NCBI GenBank assembly: GCA_900319995.1
Contig: ONQO01000012.1
Location: 1 to 37,592 of the forward strand
From: an uncultured Bacteroidales bacterium
Lineage (GTDB): Bacteria; Bacteroidota; Bacteroidia; Bacteroidales; Paludibacteraceae
Reading direction: 5' to 3'
Length of the DNA stretch: 37,592 nucleotides
Numbering within the stretch: the stretch's first letter is position 1; each line of letters begins with the position of its first letter. The translations under genes and the position numbers were made by a program. The notes under the pieces are model-generated. The model saw only the letters and a list, made by a program, of their open reading frames with translations, was not told the origin of the DNA and did no database searches. This document shows positions 21,873 through 30,958 of the stretch, in pieces.

Positions 21873-23003
21873 TCATTTATCCACTCCTTTCTCAAGGTAC
21901 TCTGCCAAGTTGACTTTCCGTATCTCCGCAGCAGCATCATCAGCAGCTACTTTCTTCATATCGTGCGCCACCATGAGTTCAACAAGTTGCTCAAAGGACG
22001 TGGTCTGCGGATTCCAACCGAGTTCTCGTTTGGCTTTGGAAGGATCTCCGAGGAGGTTTACCACGTCAGTCGGGCGATAAAAGTCCGGACTGACAGCCAC
22101 TACCACATCGCCGACCTTCAGTCCTTCAGCCTGCGCGAGTGCAGGATTGATGCTTGCGACGATTCCTTTTTCGTTTATTCCTTCGCCTTCCCAACGGAGT
22201 TCGATGCCAGCGTGGTGGAACGCGAGTGTTGCGAACTCGCGGACGCTATGCTGTACGCCGGTAGCGATGACGAAATCTTCCGGCGTTTTGTGCTGAAGGA
22301 TCAACCACATGCACTCTACGTAATCCTTGGCATAGCCCCAGTCGCGCAATGAGTCGAGGTTGCCGAGATAGAGACATTTCTGCTTGCCCTGCGCGATACG
22401 AGCCGCTGCGAGCGTGATTTTACGTGTCACGAACGTCTCTCCGCGGCGCTCGGACTCATGGTTAAAGAGAATACCCGAGCAGCAGAACATGTTGTATGCC
22501 TCGCGGTACTCTTTGATGATCCAGAAGCCGTACAGTTTAGCCACTGCGTACGGGCTATAGGGATGGAAAGGCGTGGTCTCTGATTGCGGCACTTCCTCTA
22601 CCTTGCCGTAAAGCTCCGAAGTAGAAGCCTGATAGATCTTACAGGTTTTCTCCAAATGGTTCGTGCGAACCGCTTCGAGAATACGGAGCACACCGACCGC
22701 GTCCACATCGGCGGTAAATTCCGGTGCATCGAAAGAGACCTGCACGTGGCTTTGCGCAGCGAGGTTGTAGATCTCATCCGGCATCACTTTTCCCACCAAT
22801 TTGACCAGCGACATGGAGTCACTCATGTCCGCATAGTGCAAATGAAAATGCGGTGTGCCCTCGAGGTGAGCGATGCGCTCACGATAATCAACCGAACTAC
22901 GACGTATAATACCGTGCACTTCGTATCCTTTCGCCAATAAAAACTCGGATAAATAGCTTCCGTCCTGTCCTGTTACTCCTGTTATTAAAGCTGTTTTAGC
23001 CAT
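21873..23003 (-). CDS. gmd: GDP-mannose 4,6-dehydratase
   Basis: The 376-residue enzyme makes GDP-4-keto-6-deoxy-D-mannose from GDP-mannose. The Rossmann motif is [20 protein letters not shown] (8-27), followed by [28 protein letters not shown], the catalytic [38 protein letters not shown] (YxxxK) and [17 protein letters not shown] follow in the usual order. It is the first gene of the reverse-strand polysaccharide unit, with a TAACTTTG promoter box at 23042-23035. It pairs with fcl next in line. Confidence 0.96.
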   Translation of the reverse strand: MAKTALITGVTGQDGSYLSEFLLAKGYEVHGIIRRSSVDYRERIAHLEGTPHFHLHYADMSDSMSLVKLVGKVMPDEIYNLAAQSHVQVSFDAPEFTADVDAVGVLRILEAVRTNHLEKTCKIYQASTSELYGKVEEVPQSETTPFHPYSPYAVAKLYGFWIIKEYREAYNMFCCSGILFNHESERRGETFVTRKITLAAARIAQGKQKCLYLGNLDSLRDWGYAKDYVECMWLILQHKTPEDFVIATGVQHSVREFATLAFHHAGIELRWEGEGINEKGIVASINPALAQAEGLKVGDVVVAVSPDFYRPTDVVNLLGDPSKAKRELGWNPQTTSFEQLVELMVAHDMKKVAADDAAAEIRKVNLAEYLEKGVDK

Positions 23004-23034
23004 ATAGTTAAAATAGAAATTTCAAAAAAGCGTG

Positions 23035-23042
23035 CAAAGTTA
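23035..23042 (-). promoter_or_regulatory. -7 box of the gmd operon
   Basis: The reverse strand reads TAACTTTG, 31 bases before the gmd ATG. It probably drives the whole polysaccharide set, gmd through wzc. Confidence 0.65.
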
Positions 23043-23157
23043 CAAAAAATATTTCATATACGCAAGCGCGTACGCAAATAAATAAAGAAAAAAGTAACTT
23101 TTTAAAGAAAAATAGCCTCATTTTAATTTATTGCTTTCTACTTTCATTTTTTTTTAC

Positions 23158-23165
23158 TACCTTTG
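23158..23165 (+). promoter_or_regulatory. -7 box of the uvrA-type gene
   Basis: TACCTTTG matches the consensus and lies 9 bases before the ATG at 23175, so the transcript should be nearly leaderless. The box includes the TTG that opens the longest frame, which argues against that TTG as a start codon. Confidence 0.65.
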
Positions 23166-23174
23166 CATGCTGTA

Positions 23175-25775
23175 ATGATAAAAAGCGAAGGAAACATAGA
23201 AGTATTTGGAGCACGCGTACATAATTTAAAAAACATTAGTGTTTCTATACCCCGTAAACGTCTAACCGTTATTACCGGTCTAAGTGGATCGGGCAAGTCT
23301 TCATTGGCGTTTGACACCATTTTTGCAGAAGGTCAACGTCGCTATATGGAGACTTTTTCTTCTTATGCACGCGGTTTCATCGGACAAATGCAGCGTCCAG
23401 ACGTGGACAAAATAACCGGATTGAGTCCCGTTATTTCCATTGACCAGAAAACAACTTCCAAAAATCCCCGTTCAACGGTGGGTACTATTACAGAAGTGTA
23501 TGATTTTCTGCGTCTACTCTTTGCACGTGCGGGACAAGCATACTCCTATCTATCCGGCAAACCGATGGTCAAATTCACAGACAATCAGATTATTGAACTG
23601 ATTACAAATCAGTACGCCGGAAAGAAAATACTACTTCTGGCTCCGTTGGTTAACGCCAGAAAAGGACATTACAAGGAGCTCTTCGAAACGATTCGCAAGA
23701 AAGGTTTTGTGCATGTCCGTGTGGATGGAGAAGTGCAGGAAATAGTGGCGGGAATGAAAGTGGACCGTTACAAAACGCACACCATCGAAGTGGTGGTGGA
23801 CCGACTCAAACCCAAAGCCGACGGAGGAGAAGAAGACATCCGGCGCTTGCGTCAATCGGTTGATAAAGCCATGACGCAGGGAAACGGAATCATGCTTATT
23901 GCCGATGAAACCGGCAATTCTCGATTCTTCAGCCGCAATCTCATGTGTCCGGAAACGGGTCTCAGTTATGCCGAACCTGCTCCGCACACGTTCTCGTTCA
24001 ACAGCCCTTCAGGTTGGTGTCCTTGCTGTAAAGGATTAGGAAAGATTAAAAGCTCGCAAAGCGAGGAAACAAACAGCCGGATAGACGAAATCATTCAGTC
24101 CGACGATTGGTTCACTCGGCTGCAGGAGTTCTCGGATTTCTCCGATGAAACCGAAGAATTGGAGAAGGAACAATGGATTGAATGTCCGGAATGTCACGGA
24201 AAAAGGCTGAGCAAAGAGGCGCTCAGTTACCGTCTCGGAGAATATACTATTTCCGACTTCTCCGAAATGGATATTGACGTGCTATTAGAAAAACTATCCG
24301 ACATTCATTCCCAGCTTTCATCGAAACAATCTGCTATTGCAGAACCTATTCTCAAAGAGATTTGTGCACGCTTGCGGTTCATGCAGTCAGTTGGATTAAG
24401 TTACCTAAGCCTCAGTCGAAGCAGCGAATCATTGTCCGGCGGCGAAAGCCAGCGCATACGTCTTGCCACACAAATAGGCAGCCGATTAGTGAATGTGCTG
24501 TATATACTTGACGAGCCTTCCATTGGTTTGCATCAGCGTGACAATCAACGACTTATAAACAGTCTCAAAGAGTTGCGGGATATGGGAAATTCCGTTATCG
24601 TAGTCGAGCATGACGAGCAGATTATGCGTGAAGCGGACTGGATAGTGGATATTGGTCCCAAAGCCGGACGTTTGGGAGGGAAAGTGCTCTTCAGCGGAAC
24701 ACCCCAAGAGTTACTTCAAACAGACACACTTACAGCACGTTACCTGAATGGGAAAGATGTGGTTATCCCTGAATATCATCACACAGACGTACCAGAAAAA
24801 TTCATTACTATTAAGGGCTGTACCGGCAATAATCTCAAAAATGTTACTGCTCGTATTCCATTGGGCAAGATGGTATGCGTAACAGGTGTAAGCGGTTCCG
24901 GCAAGTCCAGCCTTATCAACCAGACACTCTACCCCATTCTCAGCCAGAAATTCTATCGCAGCAAACAACAACCGCTGCCGTACAAAACATTGGATGGAAT
25001 CGGCCTAATTGACAAAGTTATCAATGTGGATCAATCTCCTATCGGTCGAACTCCGCGCTCTAATCCTGCCACTTATACAAATGTCTTTAATGACATCCGT
25101 GAATTGTTTGCTCAATTGCCAGAATCCAAAATACGAGGCTGGAAAGCCGGTCGTTTTTCATTCAACGCAAAAGGCGGACGATGTGAGGAATGTATGGGCA
25201 ACGGCTACAAAACCATCCAGATGCACTTTATGCCCGATGTATATGTACCTTGCGAGGCCTGTGGTTGCCAACGTTACAATCGGGAGACATTGGAAGTCCG
25301 CTGGAAAGGAAAAACGATAGCAGACATTCTTGACATGACTGTTAATCAAGCCGTTGAGTTCTTCGAACCTCAACCCAAAATATTGCGCAAGATCAAAACC
25401 ATTCAAGATGTCGGCTTGGGATATCTTAAACTCGGTCAATCTTCCACATCACTCTCCGGAGGCGAAAGTCAGCGCATCAAATTGGCCACCGAACTCTCAC
25501 GCCCTTCTACCGGTAAAACCTTATATATATTGGACGAACCGACGACCGGTCTGCATTTTGAGGACATCCGTGTCTTGCTTGGAGTTCTACGTCAATTGGT
25601 TGATAAGGGTAATTCCGTCGTTATCATCGAGCACAATACAGATGTTATCCGCGCATGTGACTGGATTATTGACATGGGACCGGAAGGCGGCAGAGGCGGC
25701 GGAACCATAGTTGCGGAAGGAACGATAGAGGATATAAAAAAGAACCCCAAAAGCATCACCGGAAGATTCATATAG
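23175..25775 (+). CDS. UvrA-family excision-repair ATPase (shortened paralogue)
   Basis: The 866-residue protein starts at ATG 23175. It is a dimeric ABC ATPase that recognises bulky DNA lesions. Walker A motifs are at 35-42 (GLSGSGKS) and 571-578 (GVSGSGKS), and signatures LSGGESQRIRLATQIGS and LSGGESQRIKLATELS. The UvrB-contact region is kept (LLLAPLVNARKGHYKELFET). The insertion domain after GLGKIKSS is much shorter than in 940-residue UvrA. In the first zinc module the ligands should be C258, 261, C282 and C285, but 261 is Thr (CPETG). The last zinc module (CEECMGNG, CEACGC) is intact. It may be a second UvrA; the standard one would be elsewhere. A 5-base gap leads to the antiporter gene. 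Confidence 0.92.
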   Translation: MIKSEGNIEVFGARVHNLKNISVSIPRKRLTVITGLSGSGKSSLAFDTIFAEGQRRYMETFSSYARGFIGQMQRPDVDKITGLSPVISIDQKTTSKNPRSTVGTITEVYDFLRLLFARAGQAYSYLSGKPMVKFTDNQIIELITNQYAGKKILLLAPLVNARKGHYKELFETIRKKGFVHVRVDGEVQEIVAGMKVDRYKTHTIEVVVDRLKPKADGGEEDIRRLRQSVDKAMTQGNGIMLIADETGNSRFFSRNLMCPETGLSYAEPAPHTFSFNSPSGWCPCCKGLGKIKSSQSEETNSRIDEIIQSDDWFTRLQEFSDFSDETEELEKEQWIECPECHGKRLSKEALSYRLGEYTISDFSEMDIDVLLEKLSDIHSQLSSKQSAIAEPILKEICARLRFMQSVGLSYLSLSRSSESLSGGESQRIRLATQIGSRLVNVLYILDEPSIGLHQRDNQRLINSLKELRDMGNSVIVVEHDEQIMREADWIVDIGPKAGRLGGKVLFSGTPQELLQTDTLTARYLNGKDVVIPEYHHTDVPEKFITIKGCTGNNLKNVTARIPLGKMVCVTGVSGSGKSSLINQTLYPILSQKFYRSKQQPLPYKTLDGIGLIDKVINVDQSPIGRTPRSNPATYTNVFNDIRELFAQLPESKIRGWKAGRFSFNAKGGRCEECMGNGYKTIQMHFMPDVYVPCEACGCQRYNRETLEVRWKGKTIADILDMTVNQAVEFFEPQPKILRKIKTIQDVGLGYLKLGQSSTSLSGGESQRIKLATELSRPSTGKTLYILDEPTTGLHFEDIRVLLGVLRQLVDKGNSVVIIEHNTDVIRACDWIIDMGPEGGRGGGTIVAEGTIEDIKKNPKSITGRFI

Positions 25776-25780
25776 ACTGC

Positions 25781-27646
25781 ATGATTACAAACCCACTTGC
25801 CATAATATCGCTGGTATTGGCTACCATTTTGTTAGTGCCTATGCTATGCCGGAAAATCCGCATACCAAGTATTGTGGGATTTATTATGGTTGGAATCATC
25901 GTCGGACCTTATGGATTCAGTTTACTCGATAACGGCACATCCATTCAAACACTTGGAAAAATCGGTATGTTATATATCATGCTCCAAGCCGGAATAGAGG
26001 TCGATGTCAACGATTTCCGTCAGCAAAGGGCACATGCAGTCATCTATGGTTTTTACTCGTTTATACTACCATTTATATTGGGTATAATCACCAGTCGACT
26101 GCTGGGTTTCAATTGGGTCACATGTTCGCTGCTTGGAGCGATGTATGGAAGTCACACGCTCATGACATACCCAATTGTTAACCGTTACGGAGTACAGAAA
26201 AATGCGGCCGTTAATCTTGCCGTCGGTGGCACGATGCTGTCCATTTCGCTGTCTCTTTTGGTATTGGCATATATCAACAATCAGCAGTTGAGTTTGGATA
26301 ATCCTCACTCAATGTGGACGTTGCTATTGCGGCTTGCAGTAACTATCATTCTTATTTTGGGTATCTTCCCATGGTTAGCTCAACATTTCTTCAAACGATG
26401 GACTGATTCCACCAGCGGATTCCTAATCGTTATGACGTTGATGGTTCTGTCGGCGCTTCTCGCGGACTGGGCAGGTTTGGAAGGAATTCTGGGCGCATTT
26501 ATATGCGGTGTAGCGATGAATAGGCTGGTTCCTAATCTTAGTCCGGTTATGCAACGCATTAATTTTGTGGGAAATAATATCTTTGTTCCGCTTTTCTTGA
26601 TAGGCGTCGGAATGATGATAGACATCTCTGTTCTATGGAGCGGATGGCTCACCATTGTCATCGCTCTTGTAATGATAACTACCAAACTTGCCGGTAAATG
26701 GAGCGCAGCGTGGTTGGCACAACTCAGTTTCGGCTTGCAGCCTATCGAAAGGCAACTTATCTTCGGACTCACGCACGCGACAGCAGCAGGCACATTAGCC
26801 ATTGTCACCATTGGTTATAACTCGGGTATCTTCGGAGACGAGATTCTCAATGCCGCTGTGCTCATGATTTTGGTACTATGCACTTCCTCTTCTTTCGTAA
26901 CGGAATATGCTGCAAAAAAAATGGCACTACAAGAAGAGGCGAGACTTGAAGCGGATAAATCTAATAACGAATGGCTCATGCTGACAGTTGCGGAGAACCG
27001 CCACTATGAATTGCAGGAGTTAAGCGAATTGAGCGAACTGCAAGAGCCCGCTTTTGCAAACGAAAGCGATTGGACAGAAGCAAAGAAACTGATTAATAAT
27101 CAGAGCAAAGCAGCCATTGTGTATCATCCGGTTCAACCGATTAATACCATTTCGCGATTAATGGTTGCTGTTCCCCGATATGCAGAGAAAGAGCGCGATT
27201 TTATTTCCTGTTTCGGTTTGGTGAGACGTTTGAGTAGCCAAATTGGAGCAAAAGTGGTATTCTTTACCAATGAAGATACCCAACGGACTTTACAGGCTTT
27301 CTGCCGACGCAAAGGCAAGTACCTCCGCGCATCATACAGGGAAATGGAAGATTGGGAAGACGTTCTCATGATTGCCAAGCAAATGGAACCGGATGACATG
27401 ATTGTCATGATTAATGCGCGACCATCTACTCCATCATATAATCCGCTTTTCGATCAAGTACCGAATATGCTACAACGCTTCTTTAATAATCATAGTTATA
27501 TGCTCGTCTTTCCGGAACAGCAGACCGGAGCAGATATCCCGGATATCCTCACCGGAGACACGACTCAAGCGAGCAAGACATGGAGCGTCGTCAGTTCTAT
27601 CAAACAGTGGTTTGTTCAACTTCTGGAGAAGGTACAACGCCTCTGA
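25781..27646 (+). CDS. CPA2-type sodium/proton or potassium/proton antiporter
   Basis: The 621-residue protein has about 12 membrane segments in residues 1-380, followed by a soluble domain of about 240 residues. Visible features are RKIRIPSIVGFIMVGIIVGP, the LQAGIEVDVNDF loop typical of Kef/CPA2 carriers, LGAMYGSHTLMTYPIV, and GLEGILGAFICGVAMNRLVP. The soluble part resembles a pair of universal-stress-like halves (VAVPRYAEKERDFISCFGLV; MEPDDMIVMINARPST). The ion cannot be decided from sequence. It is probably co-transcribed with the uvrA-type gene. The last 47 bases overlap the 3' end of the convergent exosortase gene. Confidence 0.88.
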   Translation: MITNPLAIISLVLATILLVPMLCRKIRIPSIVGFIMVGIIVGPYGFSLLDNGTSIQTLGKIGMLYIMLQAGIEVDVNDFRQQRAHAVIYGFYSFILPFILGIITSRLLGFNWVTCSLLGAMYGSHTLMTYPIVNRYGVQKNAAVNLAVGGTMLSISLSLLVLAYINNQQLSLDNPHSMWTLLLRLAVTIILILGIFPWLAQHFFKRWTDSTSGFLIVMTLMVLSALLADWAGLEGILGAFICGVAMNRLVPNLSPVMQRINFVGNNIFVPLFLIGVGMMIDISVLWSGWLTIVIALVMITTKLAGKWSAAWLAQLSFGLQPIERQLIFGLTHATAAGTLAIVTIGYNSGIFGDEILNAAVLMILVLCTSSSFVTEYAAKKMALQEEARLEADKSNNEWLMLTVAENRHYELQELSELSELQEPAFANESDWTEAKKLINNQSKAAIVYHPVQPINTISRLMVAVPRYAEKERDFISCFGLVRRLSSQIGAKVVFFTNEDTQRTLQAFCRRKGKYLRASYREMEDWEDVLMIAKQMEPDDMIVMINARPSTPSYNPLFDQVPNMLQRFFNNHSYMLVFPEQQTGADIPDILTGDTTQASKTWSVVSSIKQWFVQLLEKVQRL

Positions 27647-28214
27647 TTCTTTCCACAAACCATACCCACAAACCGAAAAACATGCCGTAGAAAAGATATT
27701 TAAAGAGATAATTGTGCAGGAATGGGAACCAGTCTGGATGATGCTCAATAAGGAGAGTAATCAAAAATATGCGTAGTATATTAAAGAGATAACAGCACAA
27801 CCAACCAAGCGGAATAAACCATAATTTGTGCTTCCATCCGCCGCGAACTGTCAACATAAGGCACAACCATATAAAACCTTGCTTCAACCCGGAGCATCCC
27901 CATATTATTCTTGAACCGCCACCCGTTACGAAAGTAACAGAATACGGGTCAGACATGATAACGGTATCACGAAACAAAGACGTTAACCGGTACACTACAG
28001 ACGCTATATGTCTCGCCAAGATATCAAACGGAGCCGTTACGTTCATGCCTAACCAAGTCACCACTTCTCCGTTCTCGTCACCAAGCATGGTAAATTTCCA
28101 GAAATAATTTGCCACAAAGAGCGTCACCATGAAAATGATGACATCCATATATGGCGATAGTGTAACTTTCAGCCTTTCTATGTTCTCCCTTGTTTTAGAT
28201 AGTTGTTTTCGCAT
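27600..28214 (-). CDS. Exosortase/archaeosortase-family membrane protein
   Basis: The 204-residue protein has about five hydrophobic helices. The three hallmark residues of exosortases are in order: Cys107 in IIWGCSGLKQ, Arg148 in FNILRIFLI and His167 in FLHNYLFKY. These enzymes are transpeptidase-like proteins that process C-terminal sorting tails. I found no PEP-CTERM-like substrate in the window; the tails of the two B12-locus proteins are not followed by a hydrophobic helix, so they are not obvious clients. The gene overlaps tsaD by 20 bases upstream and the antiporter gene by 47 bases downstream. The exact Xrt subtype is undecided. Confidence 0.82.
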   Translation of the reverse strand: MRKQLSKTRENIERLKVTLSPYMDVIIFMVTLFVANYFWKFTMLGDENGEVVTWLGMNVTAPFDILARHIASVVYRLTSLFRDTVIMSDPYSVTFVTGGGSRIIWGCSGLKQGFIWLCLMLTVRGGWKHKLWFIPLGWLCCYLFNILRIFLITLLIEHHPDWFPFLHNYLFKYLFYGMFFGLWVWFVERIRGVVPSPEVEQTTV

Positions 28215-29277
28215 AAGGCACTTCGTCTATCGCACAAAAATCGCCGTCCATATATTTAAAATATCCGGTCTGGCAAACCATTGCAGCATTGTCCGTAGTA
28301 AATGAAAACGGCGGTACATATACTTCCCAATGATATTTTCTGCCGTAATCCATAAAAGCTTGACGCAGTGCACTATTGGCACTTACACCACCTGCTACCG
28401 CTACTTGTCTGATTCCTGTATCCTGCGCCGCTTTTTTCAATTTCTTCATCAATATATCAATGATAGTGGCCTGCAATGATGCGCACATATCTTCCCGCAA
28501 ATTAGGGACATGTCCGGCCAATTCGTCTATTGTCTCCACTCCGTATTCTTTCAACATGTCACGCAGCGTATAAAGAAAAGAGGTTTTGAGCCCTGAAAAC
28601 GAGTAGTTATAACCGGAAATATTGGGCTTGGCAAATGGATATTTGGATACGTCACCGAGTTTGGCGAGTTTGTCAATCCAAGGGCCTCCCGGATATGGAA
28701 GTCCCAGTACTTTAGCGCACTTGTCAAATGCTTCTCCTGCCGCATCATCAATGGTCTGCCCTATTATTTCCATATCGTTATACGATCGAACGAGAACGAT
28801 TTGGCTATTTCCTCCGGAAACCAACAGACATAAGAAGGGGAAAGAAGGATGTTTTATTTCCACACTTTGCAAAGATGGTGTTTGTGCTATCAACTCTTTA
28901 CTTGGCTCTACAAAATGCGCCAAGACGTGGCCCTGTAAGTGATTTACGTCAATAATAGGAACATTGAGAGCCAATGCTAATCCTTTGGCAAAAGACGTAC
29001 CGACAAGCAGCGAACCTAATAACCCAGGACCACGCGTGAATGCAATTGCAGAAATATTTTCTTTTGTCACTTCTGCGCGCTTGAGGGCGGTGTCAACTAC
29101 CGGCAGAATGTTGAGTTGGTGGGCACGGCTCGCCAATTCGGGAACTACTCCTCCGAACTCTTCATGCACTTTTTGGCTTGCAATCACATTACTACACAAA
29201 ACGCCGTCCACTATAACCGCCGCGGACGTGTCGTCACAACTGGACTCAATAGCAAGTATAACTATCGGTTTTCCCAT
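28195..29277 (-). CDS. tsaD: tRNA N6-threonylcarbamoyladenosine transferase
   Basis: The 360-residue ASKHA-fold enzyme moves the threonylcarbamoyl group to A37 of ANN-decoding tRNAs, with TsaB and TsaE. It begins ILAIESSCDDTSAAVI and has GGVVPELASRAHQ, RGPGLLGSLLVGTSFAKGLA, the metal-binding NHLQGH (His113, His117), SGGNSQIVLV and DDAAGEAFDKCAKVLGLPYP. AGGVSANSALRQ is also present. The length is slightly above the usual 340. It overlaps both neighbours (16 bases with the PLP enzyme, 20 with the exosortase), indicating tight co-translation. Confidence 0.96.
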   Translation of the reverse strand: MGKPIVILAIESSCDDTSAAVIVDGVLCSNVIASQKVHEEFGGVVPELASRAHQLNILPVVDTALKRAEVTKENISAIAFTRGPGLLGSLLVGTSFAKGLALALNVPIIDVNHLQGHVLAHFVEPSKELIAQTPSLQSVEIKHPSFPFLCLLVSGGNSQIVLVRSYNDMEIIGQTIDDAAGEAFDKCAKVLGLPYPGGPWIDKLAKLGDVSKYPFAKPNISGYNYSFSGLKTSFLYTLRDMLKEYGVETIDELAGHVPNLREDMCASLQATIIDILMKKLKKAAQDTGIRQVAVAGGVSANSALRQAFMDYGRKYHWEVYVPPFSFTTDNAAMVCQTGYFKYMDGDFCAIDEVPYAKTTI

Positions 29278-30347
29278 TTTTTCATATAGCCTTTCAAACG
29301 GTTCAACGCCTCTGTAAGAATTTCGCGCGAAGTAGCAAGGTTGATACGAACATAATGCTCACTACCATACATTTCGGATGGATTGAATAATACATGTGCT
29401 TGCTCAGCCAGTTCACGGCAGAAATCCTCCGCCGTCATTCCTGTCTGCTCTATGTTGACCCATCCGAGGTACGTTCCTTCTGTTTCATGGATCGTGAGCA
29501 TAGGAAGTTCTTTTCGGATGAAATCGCGCAAATAACGGTAGTTACCATACACATATTCATTCAATTCATCCAACCATGTCTCCGACTCGTTATAGGCAGC
29601 CACTTGAGCTACGAGACCGAACGGATTCAGCCCATTCACTTCGTGCACCTCAAGAGCATGGTTGATTTGCGCAAAGAGTTCAGTATTGGGAACAAAAATA
29701 TTGGCGCATAGCAAACCGGCTATATTAAAAGCCTTGCTGGCAGAAGTACACACACAAAAATCAGTATCGTTGATAACAATGTTTGCAAATGGTGTATAGG
29801 GATGTCCCGGAAAAGCAAACTCGCAATGGATCTCGTCAGAGAGAACAAAAAGGTGCTCTCTGCGCATAATTTCCGCCATTCTTTCCAACTCGTTGCGGCT
29901 CCATACTCTTCCTGTCGGATTATGGGGATTACATAACAAGAACACATCTGCTTCCCGAGCTTTCGCATTCACATCTTCCCAATTGATTTCAAAGCGGTTA
30001 TCTTTGAGTACTAATGGCGACGCCACAAGTTCACACCCCATATTCTCGATACACGAGAAAAAACAATTGTACGCCGGAGTAAAAGTCAGAATTCGCAATG
30101 GAGCACATTTCCCTTTACGCGCCTGTAAAGCAGCAAAAATAGCCGAAATAGCAGGCACAACGGCGGTTGTGTACAACAAGTTGTCACGCGTTATTCCCTT
30201 CCAACCGTGACGCCGTTCGAACCAGGATGCTACAGCATCATAATTGGCCTGTGGGACAATGGAATAGCCGAATACGCCATGAGCCAAGCGACGCTGCATC
30301 GCCTCGCGAATAGGCTTGGCAGCCTTGAAATCCATTCCGAATCCCAT
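29262..30347 (-). CDS. PatB/MalY-type PLP-dependent C-S lyase or aminotransferase, N-terminus damaged
   Basis: The frame gives 361 residues from ATG 30347. It is a fold-type I PLP enzyme of the MalY/PatB group, usually cystathionine beta-lyases. Visible are HGVFGYSIVPQ, LLCNPHNPTGRVWSRNEL, VLSDEIHCEF with the Asp that holds the pyridine nitrogen, and SASKAFNIAGL with the Schiff-base lysine. Family members open with a DRRxxxSYKWD motif and LPMWVADMDF. Here MLEYVDRRNSDCYKWDS is present at 30388-30338 but in another frame, and about 10 residues before MDFKAAKP are missing. A deletion with frameshift therefore separates the true N-terminus from the body. The enzyme might still be made from 30347 or 30335, but lacks part of the active-site entrance. 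Confidence 0.75.
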   Translation of the reverse strand: MGFGMDFKAAKPIREAMQRRLAHGVFGYSIVPQANYDAVASWFERRHGWKGITRDNLLYTTAVVPAISAIFAALQARKGKCAPLRILTFTPAYNCFFSCIENMGCELVASPLVLKDNRFEINWEDVNAKAREADVFLLCNPHNPTGRVWSRNELERMAEIMRREHLFVLSDEIHCEFAFPGHPYTPFANIVINDTDFCVCTSASKAFNIAGLLCANIFVPNTELFAQINHALEVHEVNGLNPFGLVAQVAAYNESETWLDELNEYVYGNYRYLRDFIRKELPMLTIHETEGTYLGWVNIEQTGMTAEDFCRELAEQAHVLFNPSEMYGSEHYVRINLATSREILTEALNRLKGYMKKWENR

Positions 30348-30418
30348 TTGTAGCAGTCTGAATTTCTGCGATCTACATATTCAAGCATAATGTATTTTGA
30401 TATTTATTATTTGTCATT

Positions 30419-30922
30419 TTACATTTTTAACGCCTCGTCCCATGTGTATTCGCGTTCCTCGACCTGAGAGGGAATATACCCCATTTCTTCTCTGGCTTTC
30501 TCTTGCGGGAAAGTAAAATACGTACAAGTGCACTCACACAGTAATTCTCCGTCGGCTGAATACAGCTCGCCCTGCACGATAGCGACGTTGCGACGCATCT
30601 CTTTCAGGAAACCGCGCAACTTAATGTAATCCTGTAAAGTTGAAACCGGTTTGTGATAACGCATCTCCATTTTAGCAGTTACTCCGGCTGTTTTCAGATG
30701 ATGAAACACGACCCATCCGCATACTTCGTCCAACAACACTGCCTGAATACCGCCGTGCAACGTATTTAGCCATGACTGATGATTCTGAGTGGGACGCCAT
30801 ATGGACACAACATCATTCCCGTCTTCAAAAAAACGCATCCGTGTGCCTATTGGATTATCCGGACTGCATCCGAAACAGTTATAACCGGACATACGCGTCC
30901 ACGGATTGATTATTCGCTTCAT
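30419..30922 (-). CDS. PaaI-type hotdog thioesterase
   Basis: The 167-residue protein has the single hotdog domain of the PaaI/YigI group, which hydrolyses acyl-CoA or aryl-CoA thioesters. It shows the N-terminal GYNCFGCSPDNPIGTRMRF, the catalytic-loop HGGIQAVLLDEVCGW, and KPVSTLQDYIKLRG. Its promoter box (TACCTTTG at 30958-30951) is 29 bases upstream. It heads the reverse-strand run through the PLP enzyme, tsaD and the exosortase, with a 30-base gap after it containing two CATTT heptamers. The substrate is unknown. Confidence 0.87.
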   Translation of the reverse strand: MKRIINPWTRMSGYNCFGCSPDNPIGTRMRFFEDGNDVVSIWRPTQNHQSWLNTLHGGIQAVLLDEVCGWVVFHHLKTAGVTAKMEMRYHKPVSTLQDYIKLRGFLKEMRRNVAIVQGELYSADGELLCECTCTYFTFPQEKAREEMGYIPSQVEEREYTWDEALKM

Positions 30923-30950
30923 TATATATTTTATATTTTATTTCAGCATG

Positions 30951-30958
30951 CAAAGGTA
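30951..30958 (-). promoter_or_regulatory. -7 box of the thioesterase operon
   Basis: The reverse strand reads TACCTTTG, 28 bases before the ATG at 30922. A 19-base copy of this promoter area, with a damaged box (TACCTTCG), lies at 31090-31108. Confidence 0.65.

Noticed and set aside
14604..23003. Complete capsule biosynthesis cluster
   Set aside because: No glycosyltransferase, flippase or polymerase is in the interval; only precursor, modification and export functions are seen.
23163..23174. TTG start for the uvrA-type gene
   Set aside because: The TTG is part of the -7 box; the ATG at 23175 is the sensible start.
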